This document shows, piece by piece, positions 51,401 to 58,594 of a DNA stretch of 64,000 nt. Origin of the DNA: Candidatus Edwardsbacteria bacterium RifOxyA12_full_54_48 (lineage in GTDB: Bacteria > Edwardsbacteria > AC1 > EtOH8); the NCBI GenBank assembly GCA_001777915.1, contig MFFN01000004.1, forward strand, positions 661,632-725,631. Reading direction: 5' to 3'. Positions within the stretch are counted from its first letter, which is position 1, and every line of letters begins with the position of its first letter. The position numbers and the translations under genes are program-made. The notes under the pieces are model-generated. The model saw only the letters and a program-made list of their open reading frames with translations. It did no database searches and had not been told where the DNA came from.

Positions 51401-53229
51401 GCCTGGCCCGGGAATACCTGTCCCGGGCGAAAGAAAATCCCCAGAATAACAGCATATTAACCGGTCAGATAAAAATCGTGGAGGGCATTCTGCAAATGGT
51501 CGATGATAACACCGGAAAACAGGGTTTGAAAACAGCGATCGAGGCCGGACGGGAGCTTATGGAGAAAGGAGATAGATTCAATGCCGCCAACTGTTGGCTG
51601 CGGGCGGCCGAGGAAGCGGTCGAGCGGGGCCGCCCGGAGTTGCTGGAAAAAGTCCTGCCCTGGCTGGTCCGGGCCGAATCTCTATTCATCGAAATGGGAA
51701 CCCCCGATCACTTGGGCAGGGCCCGGGAGATGATGCTTCGGGCGAACCGCATCTGCTTCGACCGGCCGGACCGGGAAACATTTTCACCAAACCTGCTGAA
51801 CGGCATCTATCGGCTGGCCGGCCTGCTGGCCACCGAAGTGGGCCAGCGGGATCTGGCTGGCGAATCGCTCAAGCTGGCGCTGGAGATGACCGGCGCGGAA
51901 CGCGGGGCCCTTTTCCTGCTGGACCAAGACCTGCAGATAACCATGGTCGCTCAGATAGACCTGGATGACCAGACCAGAAAGGACGCCCTGGAATTTTCGG
52001 CCACCGCCGTCCGGGCCGCCGCCGGCCAGGGCCGGCTGATCATATCCAATGACGCCTCTTTGGATGAGGCCTTCCGCTCGCGGCTCAGCGTGCAGCGAAA
52101 CATCATCCGCTCGCTGCTGTGCGTCCCCCTGCATTTTCGGGAAGGGGCGGCCGGGGCCGTCTATCTGGACTCCCGGGTCACCAGCGGCCTGTTCGGGGAC
52201 AGACAGAGGGAGTTCCTGCTGGCCCTGGCCGGCATCATCGGGGCGGTCCTGGAAAGCGGCCAGCTGATCAGCCGGCTCCGTTTCGATCAAGCGGCGGCCG
52301 GATCCCAGGAGAACGACATCTCCGACTTGATCATCGGCCAATCTCCCCCGGTCAGGCAGATGATCCAGCGGATCAAGACCGTTGCCCAGGCGGACATCAC
52401 CGTCATGCTGGACGGCGAATCAGGATCCGGCAAGGAACTGGCGGCTTTGGCGGTCCACAGATTATCGTTCCGGGGGAAGCGCAAGTTCCTGGCCCTGGAT
52501 TGCGGCTCGCTTCCGGAGACCCTGTTGGAATCGGAGCTGTTCGGTTATGTTAGGGGTGCCTTCACCGGCGCCGGCAAAGACAAGCCCGGACTGTTCGAAT
52601 CGGCCGATGGCGGCACGGTATTCTTGGACGAGATCGCCAGCGCCAGCCAGGCGGTTCAGTCCCGCTTGCTGAGGGTGCTGGAGAGTGGGGAGATCAGAAG
52701 GGTGGGAGAGTCCGAGAGCCGGACGGTGGACGTCCGGGTGATCTGCGCCACCAATAAAGATCTGGAGACAGAGATCAACGAAGGCCGTTTTAGGGAGGAC
52801 CTGTACTATCGGCTTAAGGTGATGACCATTCCCATTCCCCCGTTAAGGGAAAGGAGCGGAGACATACTGCTGTTGACCGAATATTTCAAAGAAAAGTATT
52901 GCCGCAAATTCGGCAAGATCGGGCTCCGGTTTGATTCCGAGGCCAAGCAGCAGATGATCGGACATGTCTGGCCGGGCAACGTCCGTGAATTGGAGAATAC
53001 CGTCCAAAGGGCGGTGCTGCTGACGAATAAAAAGGCCATCACCCCCAGGGAACTGGAGATATCCCCGGGTTTGAGCGAAGGCCAGAATAAATATCAGAAC
53101 GATCGTCGCCCGGATATACTCGAGGCCGTTAAAAATTTTAATGGAAATATCTCTCAAGCGGCCAAAGCATTAGGGGTATCCCGCCGTCATCTGTACCGGC
53201 TGATGGAAAAACACAATATTAAAGTGTGA
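48493..53229 (+). CDS. Ser/Thr kinase - P-loop - TPR - GAF - sigma54 AAA+ - Fis regulator
   Basis: A 1578-aa soluble regulator. Residues 10-260 form a Hanks-type kinase: GQGGFGRV loop, VALK lysine near 38, HGDIKPDN near 126 and DLG (for DFG) near 143. A second P-loop GGQGSGRTG (about 290) and ALLLIDHI suggest a STAND-like ATPase. TPR-like helices fill about 570-1085, a GAF domain 1119-1256. The sigma54 activator domain has GESGSGKE (about 1307), GAFTGA (about 1354), FLDEI (about 1377) and FREDLYYRL. A Fis-type HTH ends the protein. All core motifs look intact. The ATG at 48493 follows GGAAGG. Its last codons enter the enhancer-like array. Confidence 0.93.
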   Translation: MENDGFPRRYKMIRTLGQGGFGRVFLARDLAAGRDVALKMASGPFCHLLRNEYIRLHRFRHPGLPEVYDFSLSPQGESGYLSLEYCPGESLSQMLAPGAMPPADALPILEKLCRILSYLHQRGLVHGDIKPDNVMVSGLSVKLLDLGQAGTAGAAPGCGTPAYAPPESLSGQGAIIRASDVYSLGLLLFQMLTGELPRPEVRLNRNEPLAVQIKERFSGPVADLLVKMLRYDPIERYDSAGSLLEAGCQAGIFSPDQELVRFAYASSPAALREALGHDDPAKPRLVKLAGGQGSGRTGLLKEIDFISRLRGRDSYYLDLKSLPKNDIPDFDFAEGALLLIDHIKPFDPRLEKLSGTGRWSIICAGGGPDDPSVPSTAREISIGPATEDLYRRILKGCFEDISLYDLGLLACRICEETGDDVGRAEELIQFYLRSGWISKKEKIRQVKWPEILANQDLPENGARRLSDWWQDLSADQKTLAGAAALGQLPAGQPLPDRLRYRIVKRGERYAISDEQCLRLVMAGWGPDQRRELIGQIEHQPDPTSDFFCREAYRTWLPDGEQRIRLTTRLYAKIRQRGDIHRTLLLARELLATETTDGAFYRELAEQITDLCCRMGRWSEALESWQKLENSRGRDWKYWKRLFYIISNGKFYEEAENKIKLLAGRIGELDPELALLGQSYQGYLRGIRDGSDDSDRILRECLSRGKELGSPRAMMAAAELQGIYHYQKSRWDLAIEPLETAMQLWNQDTAGYEKSRILAFYGNTLGILGSPEKARDRLEEAVSHAASAIPDQALGKMHYSLGSVYFNLRDWDRAEEAYRQSMYHLMGVGSQQYLTEALTGLANIAMNKGGYAAAHRFLLALLAGAGKGDRERGLTASLSNLSIVESLLGQKELAAIHIAKALEISRRPDSVCGPAAVLKVRAGLELEQGKWPRAIATYQEAMENYHQLGIAPDPEILADLSFAEHRNGNTSLAREYLSRAKENPQNNSILTGQIKIVEGILQMVDDNTGKQGLKTAIEAGRELMEKGDRFNAANCWLRAAEEAVERGRPELLEKVLPWLVRAESLFIEMGTPDHLGRAREMMLRANRICFDRPDRETFSPNLLNGIYRLAGLLATEVGQRDLAGESLKLALEMTGAERGALFLLDQDLQITMVAQIDLDDQTRKDALEFSATAVRAAAGQGRLIISNDASLDEAFRSRLSVQRNIIRSLLCVPLHFREGAAGAVYLDSRVTSGLFGDRQREFLLALAGIIGAVLESGQLISRLRFDQAAAGSQENDISDLIIGQSPPVRQMIQRIKTVAQADITVMLDGESGSGKELAALAVHRLSFRGKRKFLALDCGSLPETLLESELFGYVRGAFTGAGKDKPGLFESADGGTVFLDEIASASQAVQSRLLRVLESGEIRRVGESESRTVDVRVICATNKDLETEINEGRFREDLYYRLKVMTIPIPPLRERSGDILLLTEYFKEKYCRKFGKIGLRFDSEAKQQMIGHVWPGNVRELENTVQRAVLLTNKKAITPRELEISPGLSEGQNKYQNDRRPDILEAVKNFNGNISQAAKALGVSRRHLYRLMEKHNIKV

Positions 53230-53345
53230 CATTGTGTAAAAAGTGAGACCCAGGGACACATATTTTGTTACTTAAGTAAAATGAACAAGTTATAATATAT
53301 TATAGTCGTTTAATTAAAGCGACTGAGACATAATGTCTCAGTCGC
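53219..53345 (+). promoter_or_regulatory. Three-site enhancer-like array behind the sigma54 activator gene
   Basis: Sites of 17 bp lie at 53225-53241 (TGTGACAT half-site), 53244-53260 (11/17 to the consensus) and 53324-53340 (TGAGACATAATGTCTCA, exact). Centres are 19 and 80 bp apart; at 10 kb they are 19 and 81. The last site is extended to 13-bp arms and followed by TTTTTGTTTTTTT, so it also looks like the terminator of the activator gene. Confidence 0.65.
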
Positions 53346-53425
53346 TTTTTGTTTTTTTCTCCCATCTGAACCACCGTGAAATGGTAAAGACCGTAAAATC
53401 AATGAGTTGTAATAAATATATATTT

Positions 53426-53443
53426 TTGGCACGATTAATGAAA
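53426..53443 (+). promoter_or_regulatory. Sigma54-like promoter for the 47-aa peptide
   Basis: TTGGCACGATTAATGAAA has the -24 GG and its TTGGCACG matches the consensus, but GA replaces GC at -12. It aligns with 10269-10286 as TTGGCAYGAWTAWTGRAA. Confidence 0.5.
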
Positions 53444-53492
53444 CTATAAAAGACAGATGCTCAAACAATCAATCAATAAAATCGGAGACAAA

Positions 53493-53636
53493 ATGAAAAA
53501 ACTGATTTCCTCTTTACTGCTGGCAATTCTGCTGGCTTCCCTGGCTGGAACCACTATCGGCTTTGCCGATGACGATCCGCCCCCCACCCCTAACGTGGTC
53601 TACCCGGTGCCTCCGCCTCCTCCGGACGAATTTTAA
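53493..53636 (+). CDS. Small exported proline-rich peptide, 47 aa
   Basis: The peptide has a full signal sequence (KKLISSLLLAILLASLAGTTIGFA). The mature part is only about 22 residues, acidic then Pro-rich (DDDPPPTPNVVYPVPPPPP). GGAGA precedes the ATG. It is preceded by the sigma54-like promoter and the three-site array that follow the kinase/sigma54 activator gene. It is therefore a candidate output, and perhaps a secreted signal or envelope peptide, of that regulator. No family is recognised. Confidence 0.65.
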   Translation: MKKLISSLLLAILLASLAGTTIGFADDDPPPTPNVVYPVPPPPPDEF

Positions 53637-53717
53637 CCAAAGGTGAAAGGCCGATCAATTTACTGCCGGTCAGGTGGAATTGCCGGCCCGGCAGTAAATA
53701 AAGCTTGAGGAATAAAT

Positions 53718-53906
53718 ATGTACGATAGAATCCACATATACCATTTTCTGCTTAACAACGGCAGGGAATATTATGGAAAGGTGCTGGCCCACGACCGGGA
53801 CAAGATCGTGATCAGCGCCCTGAGGCTGGCCGAGCAGCCTCGCCGGGTGATCCTGTACCAGAACTCAATGGTAATGGCCGAAAGGATGGATGGACGGGGC
53901 TTTTAA
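53718..53906 (+). CDS. Sm/Hfq-like small protein, 62 aa
   Basis: The sequence follows the Sm fold pattern. FLLNNGREYYGKVLAHDRDKIVI resembles the Sm1 motif of Hfq (hydrophobic, NG, G, Asp, then strand). RVILYQNSMVMAERM resembles Sm2 (YKHAIST in Hfq). An RNA-binding or ring-forming role is possible, but this is pattern matching and the Hfq YKHA is not kept. GAGGAA lies 7 bases before the ATG. It overlaps the next gene by 17 bases, so the two are coupled. Confidence 0.5.
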   Translation: MYDRIHIYHFLLNNGREYYGKVLAHDRDKIVISALRLAEQPRRVILYQNSMVMAERMDGRGF

Positions 53907-54543
53907 GGCCGGCTCAAACCCGGCCCCGGTCGGATCATCAGGGCCAGGCGGTCAGGAGGCGGATAAAACCATTCTGCTGGCGGGGGACCAGAAAGCCATG
54001 CGGGAGGTGGAGGCTTTTCTTCTCCAGAACAAGGGTTATGCCGTTCTGACCGCCGACAGCATTAGTCGGGCCGAACAGCTTTTTGGAGAGAACCGGCAAG
54101 CGGTCCGGCTGTTGCTCACCGACCTGGTCCTGCCGGACGGCAGCGGCGTCGAATTGCACCGGAAATTGACCGGGATCAAGCCGGAGTTGGTGACCCTGAT
54201 AGTTTCCGGCAGCCGGCCCGGCCCGGGAGAGATCCCCCGGGAAGCCCAATTCATGAAGAAGCCGTTCGCCCTGGCGGAGCTGCACCAAAGATTGACCCAG
54301 GCCCTGGAACGCCCCGATGGTTTCGGCAAAAAGCCGCCGCCGGTCTGCGGGCTGGCTCATCGGTTTCCGGCCGATCAGACCGATCTGTTTGCCCGGGGAT
54401 TTGAATTTGCCTGTTGTGATTCCCGGGATTGCCCCTACAAGAAGGTACACCAGCGCCGCAAGTACTGCTTCTATCCACGGGCCGGCGGCGACGAGAATTT
54501 AAACGAGGAGGTTAACGGATGTTCTTTTCCGAGCAGACCCTGA
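53890..54543 (+). CDS. Receiver-domain protein with Cys-rich tail
   Basis: Residues 26-140 form a response-regulator receiver: phospho-acceptor Asp78 in LLLTDLVLPDGSG, Ser106 and the Lys of FMKKPF (123-124). The usual N-terminal acidic pair is reduced to one Asp (33). There is no known output domain. The tail has cysteines at 153, 175, 176, 181 and 193 (CCDSRDCPYKK, KYCFYP), a possible zinc or iron-sulfur site. AAAGGA lies just upstream of the ATG. It overlaps both neighbours. Confidence 0.75.
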   Translation: MDGAFKAGSNPAPVGSSGPGGQEADKTILLAGDQKAMREVEAFLLQNKGYAVLTADSISRAEQLFGENRQAVRLLLTDLVLPDGSGVELHRKLTGIKPELVTLIVSGSRPGPGEIPREAQFMKKPFALAELHQRLTQALERPDGFGKKPPPVCGLAHRFPADQTDLFARGFEFACCDSRDCPYKKVHQRRKYCFYPRAGGDENLNEEVNGCSFPSRP

Positions 54544-54776
54544 AAAAAGCCTGGGCCAGGGCCGAAGGAAAGTGTGAATCGACCAAGGTGGTTGATGGGC
54601 GTAAAGTGCCCTGCAGTCGCGGCCTGCATTGGGACAAGCACGGCATGCTGCATGAACCGGAGGGCTGGCTTGCCCGCCATCGGGTGCAACTGGCCAACGG
54701 TATCATCGACATCGCCGCCAACTGTGAGGTTGTTTGCCGGGAGTGCCACCGGCAGGCAACATTGGAGACCGGCTGA
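54519..54776 (+). CDS. HNH-like zinc protein, 85 aa
   Basis: Cysteines 19, 32, 69, 73 and 76 and His77 (KCESTK, PCSRGL, VVCRECHRQ) give the pattern of a small HNH-type zinc finger nuclease or its inactive relative. The start overlaps the receiver gene by 25 bases; AGGAGG lies about 9 bases before the ATG. Whether it cuts DNA cannot be told because the central catalytic His is not clear. Confidence 0.55.
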   Translation: MFFSEQTLKKAWARAEGKCESTKVVDGRKVPCSRGLHWDKHGMLHEPEGWLARHRVQLANGIIDIAANCEVVCRECHRQATLETG

Positions 54777-55345
54777 AACCGGGAGACCCCTTACTTTTCT
54801 GTAGGCCAGAAAAGTAACAAAAGCCTGTCCTGAGCAGGACCCATGCAAAGCAAACGAAGGAAGCCTTTACCGCCCGGCAGGATGAACAGGCGGTAATTGT
54901 CAACCAACAAACCGTTAAGCCTCTAAGTGTGCTCAGGATGACAAGATCTTTTTCTCGCCAAAGCAAAATTGCCGCAGGCGGGGAGCCGGGGGTCTGAACT
55001 CATCCCTGCCCTTCTCTTGGCAAGAGAAGGGAAAGAGGGTTGAGTTGGTGTAATTTAATTGCCGAAGGCAAAAGAGTTTTTTACCTTCGACGCTTCCCCG
55101 GCCAAGCTTGGGTTTCCTATAGTGTTACTTTCTTGTGACCAAGAAAGTAACCAAAGAAGTCTTGCCCGCCCGACAATTTCCGGCAGGAATGATATCCCCG
55201 GACTAAATTCCTTGACCGGGGCGGGGAGCCAGGCTCCGCAATGAATTTTATACGTCCGCTTCAGCCTAAGCAAAATTGTCGCAGGCGGGGAACGGGGGAC
55301 GGTCCCATACCTCTGAGTCGAATATAACCCATAGGAGACAGGGAG
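54777..55345. repeat. Repeat-rich spacer
   Basis: No gene is seen. Two hairpin repeats of the type ACTTTTCT...AGAAAAGT (about 54794) and TTACTTTCTTG...CAAGAAAGTAA (about 55124) are present. Direct repeats with AGCAAAATTG-CGCAGGCGGGGA occur at about 54962 and 55269; the second leads into the 89-aa gene copy 2. Confidence 0.6.
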
Positions 55346-55615
55346 ATGTATACCACCGGGATAAGCGAAAGGGAAAAAATGTTGGGCTACGCCCTGTGCC
55401 CCGTTCCGAATCCCGCCGGAAAACTGCCGGGGGAGCCGGAGCAGGTCCTGGCGGTGGCCTATAAACTGGACGATGAGAACCTGATCGTCAAAAAGCTGTA
55501 CCCCATGGGGGGCTGCCGGTATTGGCATTTGAAAAAGGCCAGCGATGACTGGAGAACGGTGAGCAATGTGGAGCCCGACCCGGGAAAGGCCATCGAGCGG
55601 GCCAGGATGGGCTGA
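55346..55615 (+). CDS. Hypothetical 89-aa protein, copy 2 of a duplicated gene
   Basis: This copy is 81/89 identical to the 13219-13488 product, with Thr-Thr-Gly-Ile at 3-6 and Cys18, Lys40, Asp43, Met88 as differences. AGGAGACAGGGAGATG provides the start. The changes are mostly outside the conserved core, and both copies are intact, which suggests both are under selection. Function unknown. Confidence 0.7.
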   Translation: MYTTGISEREKMLGYALCPVPNPAGKLPGEPEQVLAVAYKLDDENLIVKKLYPMGGCRYWHLKKASDDWRTVSNVEPDPGKAIERARMG

Positions 55616-56009
55616 GGCGCCCTTTGGCCACCGCCAATAATGTGAAAGGGGAATATCGCAGGGGCGGGTTTGTAGCCTGCCCCCGACTGCAATATCCGGC
55701 TATCCTGTCATTCCCGACCTGATTGGGAATCCAGTGTACCTGCCCTTACTTTTTTTTGACCTCACCCCTAAAGCTATGGCACTTGAAGAAGCCATAAAAT
55801 TAGCGAAAGCGGAAGTAATCCACGGTTGTCATTCCTGTCCCGCATCAAGTGCGGGATAAATTCCGACAGGAATCCAGAGCGTTCCTTACTTTACCTTATG
55901 CTGTTTTTATGGAGAGTGAATCGCAAAGAAACGGCGTTTTGTCTTCGTTGGTAGTTGATAAAACACTTACGTTGCGCCGTAATATTAAATTATAACGGAG
56001 GTGCCCAGC
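55616..56009. repeat. Repeat-bearing spacer
   Basis: No gene is seen. It contains a copy of the AAGTGCGGGATAAATTCCG repeat (about 55848), also at about 12952, and inverted fragments of ATTCCC/GGGAAT type. It ends with GGAGG before the lipoprotein start. Confidence 0.55.
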
Positions 56010-56501
56010 ATGGTAAAAATCAAATCATCAACTCAAGCGCTTAAAATCGGGGCAATGTTCATTTTGGCTGTAACACTGATTAGTTGCGGCTCGATGAAAG
56101 TGCGAATGGTCGGGCAGTATGACCAGATGATCGATAGGCAGGTGACGGAGCTTCAGGAAAGCACCATGGGGTTCTTCAATAAAATGGAAAGAGGTCTGGG
56201 AACGGATGCTGCCAAATATGAAAGCAACAAACAATTTTATTATGATGCAAAAGTCATAGCGCAATGCGCCCGAACAAGAGCGGAAGCCCACGAATACGGC
56301 TTGAAATTCAAACCATTGAGCGACAATCTCAAATCGCTTGAAGAACAATATGTCGATCTGGAAACGCTGCATAAAATGAATTTTAACGAACAGGTCCTGG
56401 AATCAAGCCGGAAAGCCTTTGAACAATCCTTTACCGCCGTTATTAGATATCTGCTGGCACTAAACGGTGAAAAGGAACAAACAAATAAGGAAGGAGAATA
56501 A
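56010..56501 (+). CDS. Lipoprotein of unknown function, 163 aa
   Basis: The signal peptide ends in a lipobox TLISC. The mature part is helical and probably coiled-coil (KSLEEQYVDLETLHKMNFNEQ). No family is recognised. The ATG at 56010 lies 9 bases after GGAGG at 55996-56000; the GTG at 56001 directly abuts that site. The next gene starts 1 base after its stop, so they are one operon. Confidence 0.65.
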   Translation: MVKIKSSTQALKIGAMFILAVTLISCGSMKVRMVGQYDQMIDRQVTELQESTMGFFNKMERGLGTDAAKYESNKQFYYDAKVIAQCARTRAEAHEYGLKFKPLSDNLKSLEEQYVDLETLHKMNFNEQVLESSRKAFEQSFTAVIRYLLALNGEKEQTNKEGE

Positions 56502-56502
56502 C

Positions 56503-56835
56503 ATGAAGCCGCTGGAAATAAAGGGAATAGCCGGTAAAATAATCGGCATATATAAGTCTGTTTTCGCTAAAAAATGGAAAGAGGTGGGAATGTATGCCGA
56601 GAACGAAGCCTTGAAATACGCCAATAATATCGCCCAGATAGATCTTTGGAAAAAATCCGGCCAAGTAACCGAAGAACAGGCTCGAGCGCTAATGAGCCTA
56701 CATGCCCGTTCCATGAAGATGGTATTGACATCGACTGCGGGAATGAGCCTGGTGCTGGTGGAAAAAGCGGTTAACCAAGCCATAGACGAAATTAAAGGCG
56801 TTGTCAATAAAATAATCGGATGGAAATTGTTATAG
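56503..56835 (+). CDS. Hypothetical helical protein, 110 aa
   Basis: A soluble, Lys/Ala-rich, probably all-helical protein (KIIGIYKSVFAKKWKEVGMY and following). GGAAGGAG precedes the ATG at 56503, which decides this start over one at 56467. No family is recognised. It belongs to the 56010-57599 gene string. Confidence 0.6.
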   Translation: MKPLEIKGIAGKIIGIYKSVFAKKWKEVGMYAENEALKYANNIAQIDLWKKSGQVTEEQARALMSLHARSMKMVLTSTAGMSLVLVEKAVNQAIDEIKGVVNKIIGWKLL

Positions 56836-56888
56836 AAATCATGAATGACAAAAAAGTTTTCAACCAACCATTACGAAAGGAGAGACCC

Positions 56889-57599
56889 ATGATCACCACT
56901 TTAGCCCATGACGAATTAATGTCCATGGGCGAACGCTACCGCACCGACTATCTCATAGAACAGGGCGGCTATACCCTGGGGATCGCCACCAAGGAGGGCA
57001 AGTCCCTGGTCGCCCTGCTGCCGGCCGATTTTCTGACCGAGGTGCGGGCCGCTTTAGACAGCGTTTCGGCGGCCCTGAAGGACAAGACCGTGGCGGCGGC
57101 CGACGCCAAAAGCGCCACCGCCTCCCAGAACGCCGCCTTTGCCGGCGCCAAATTATGGCGCTCCAGGGTCATGCATCGCTGTCGCCGGGCGGCCAGCATG
57201 GGAAACCCCATGCCGGAGGAGCTGGTCCACGTCGCCCGGGCCAAAACTGTTCCGGCCGTCATCGGCCAGATGGACAAGATGACCAAGCTGTTGGAGGCCA
57301 ACAAGGCGATTCTGGCGGCCGACACCGCCGCCCTGATCAAACAGGGTCAGGAACTGACCGTGGCCTTAAAGGCGGCCGACGCCAGCCAGGAGGTGAAACG
57401 CTTTAAGGACCTGCCTGATGCGGTCCAGGCCTTTTACAAGAACAAGGGCCTGCTGTACATAGGATTGAAGGTGATCAACGACGCCGGGCGGGAGCTTCAT
57501 GCCGGTGAGCCGGAAAAGGCGGCCCAGTATAATTTGGGCATCCTGCGGCGCAACCATGGCAAAAAGACCACCGAGACCGGGGCCGAACCGGGCAAGTAG
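56889..57599 (+). CDS. Hypothetical helical protein, 236 aa
   Basis: The product is rich in Ala, Lys and Asp and probably forms long helices (LDSVSAALKDKTVAAADAKSA). No family is recognised. AAAGGAGAG lies 7 bases before the ATG at 56889; a longer ORF from 56820 would overlap the previous gene. A perfect 13-bp inverted repeat (57613-57640) follows the stop. Confidence 0.6.
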   Translation: MITTLAHDELMSMGERYRTDYLIEQGGYTLGIATKEGKSLVALLPADFLTEVRAALDSVSAALKDKTVAAADAKSATASQNAAFAGAKLWRSRVMHRCRRAASMGNPMPEELVHVARAKTVPAVIGQMDKMTKLLEANKAILAADTAALIKQGQELTVALKAADASQEVKRFKDLPDAVQAFYKNKGLLYIGLKVINDAGRELHAGEPEKAAQYNLGILRRNHGKKTTETGAEPGK

Positions 57600-57612
57600 G
57601 AAGTATATTATT

Positions 57613-57640
57613 CCCCTCTCCCAATAAATTGGGAGAGGGG
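57613..57640. terminator. Perfect inverted repeat after the 236-aa gene
   Basis: CCCCTCTCCCAAT, loop AA, ATTGGGAGAGGGG. The hairpin is strong but no T run follows on the plus strand. Confidence 0.4.
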
Positions 57641-57666
57641 GCTTACAAAAGGCGGTGTTCGACCCA

Positions 57667-57855
57667 CATCTGGAATGATCCGCCGTACATGAGGAATGGT
57701 TCGCCCCACACGGGATCTGGACCGCCGCAGAGGTGGAATTGCCCGCTCAGCATAAAAAATGGCCCACCGTAGATAAGGAATGGTTTGCCAAACACGGTGT
57801 ATGGCTGGCCGGAGATGCGGAATAGGCCGCCGAACATGGGGCAGAAAACACAACA
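57667..57855 (+). repeat. 21-bp minisatellite encoding a degenerate heptad, interrupted by stops
   Basis: Eight clear 21-bp units and a ninth degenerate one run from 57667. Read in frame with the downstream gene they give heptads such as HEEWFAP, HGIWTAA, HKKWPTV, DKEWFAK and HGVWLAG, with Trp (TGG) at position 4. In unit 1 that codon is TGA and in unit 8 TAG. It looks like a decayed N-terminal repeat region. Confidence 0.7.
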
Positions 57856-57870
57856 CACAAGGATGGAGCG

Positions 57871-58197
57871 ATGATAGACGCCAAAAAACTGCTGGCAGAG
57901 ATAGAAAAGGAGATGACCCTGGAGGCCAAGAGCGTATTCCTTAGGTACGGTCGGGACGCCGCCCGGGACGGCCGGGAATTCTTGTCCGCCATAGGAACGG
58001 ACCTAAAGCAATGGTCCGCAAAACTGGATTCCGGGGCTTTGAGCCGGGAGGGCTATATTGCCCTGGTGAACGGGGCCAAGGAGCTGGCCGGGATGCCGGC
58101 CCTTAAGCGGAGGGGCATCGGGCGGGTGATGTTAAAAGAGTTCCGGGACCGGATGGCGGAGATGATAATAAACAGGACGATGGGGATGCTGGGGTGA
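57871..58197 (+). CDS. Hypothetical protein, 108 aa
   Basis: A helical, charged protein (AKKLLAEIEKEMTLEAKSVFLRYG) with no recognised family. GGATGGAG ends 2 bases before the ATG. The 21-bp minisatellite lies immediately upstream in the same frame, separated by two stops, so the gene may be the remains of a longer one. Confidence 0.55.
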   Translation: MIDAKKLLAEIEKEMTLEAKSVFLRYGRDAARDGREFLSAIGTDLKQWSAKLDSGALSREGYIALVNGAKELAGMPALKRRGIGRVMLKEFRDRMAEMIINRTMGMLG

Positions 58198-58256
58198 ATA
58201 GGCTGAATTTTGGCAGGCTAAGAACAAAGATAAAATAAAAGAAAAGGGGCGGGGAG

Positions 58257-58469
58257 ATGAAATACGCAGGCTTGACCGATGATCCGATCAAGAGGAAACA
58301 GGCGCACGGGAACCCGGTGGATTGGCGGGTGGAGAAAATGTTCACCTCTGAGGAGGAGGCCCGGAAATGGGAGAAGGGGATACGGGTTTTGGGGTACCAG
58401 GCCGGGACCGGGGGATCGGGCTGGAGGTATGGTTATACCTATACCATAACCGAGGGGACGAAGCAGTGA
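58257..58469 (+). CDS. Small GIY-YIG-like protein, 70 aa
   Basis: The start (MKYAGLTDDPIKRKQAHGNP) resembles the first strands of a GIY-YIG fold with a short helix containing basic residues, and VEKMFTSEEEARKWEKGI fits the following helix. The key GIY-YIG tyrosines and glutamate cannot be confirmed, so activity is doubtful. GGGGAG precedes the ATG. Confidence 0.45.
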   Translation: MKYAGLTDDPIKRKQAHGNPVDWRVEKMFTSEEEARKWEKGIRVLGYQAGTGGSGWRYGYTYTITEGTKQ

Positions 58470-58594
58470 GGGGCGGGCATAAGGCCGGGGCGTAGGACAC
58501 CTTTTACCACAAAGACACCAAGGCACAAATGGTATATTTCAATTGGCACCACCCTTCGCAGGGCACCTTTTACCACCAATAAGAATGAAGCACC

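Noticed and set aside
53890-54543. DNA-binding response regulator
   Set aside because: No helix-turn-helix follows the receiver; the tail is Cys-rich and short.
57643-57858. Minus-strand ORF across the 21-bp repeats
   Set aside because: It is open only because the repeat unit lacks stops on that strand; there is no start signal, and the plus frame joins the next gene. It is noted in the findings because the coding strand is not certain.
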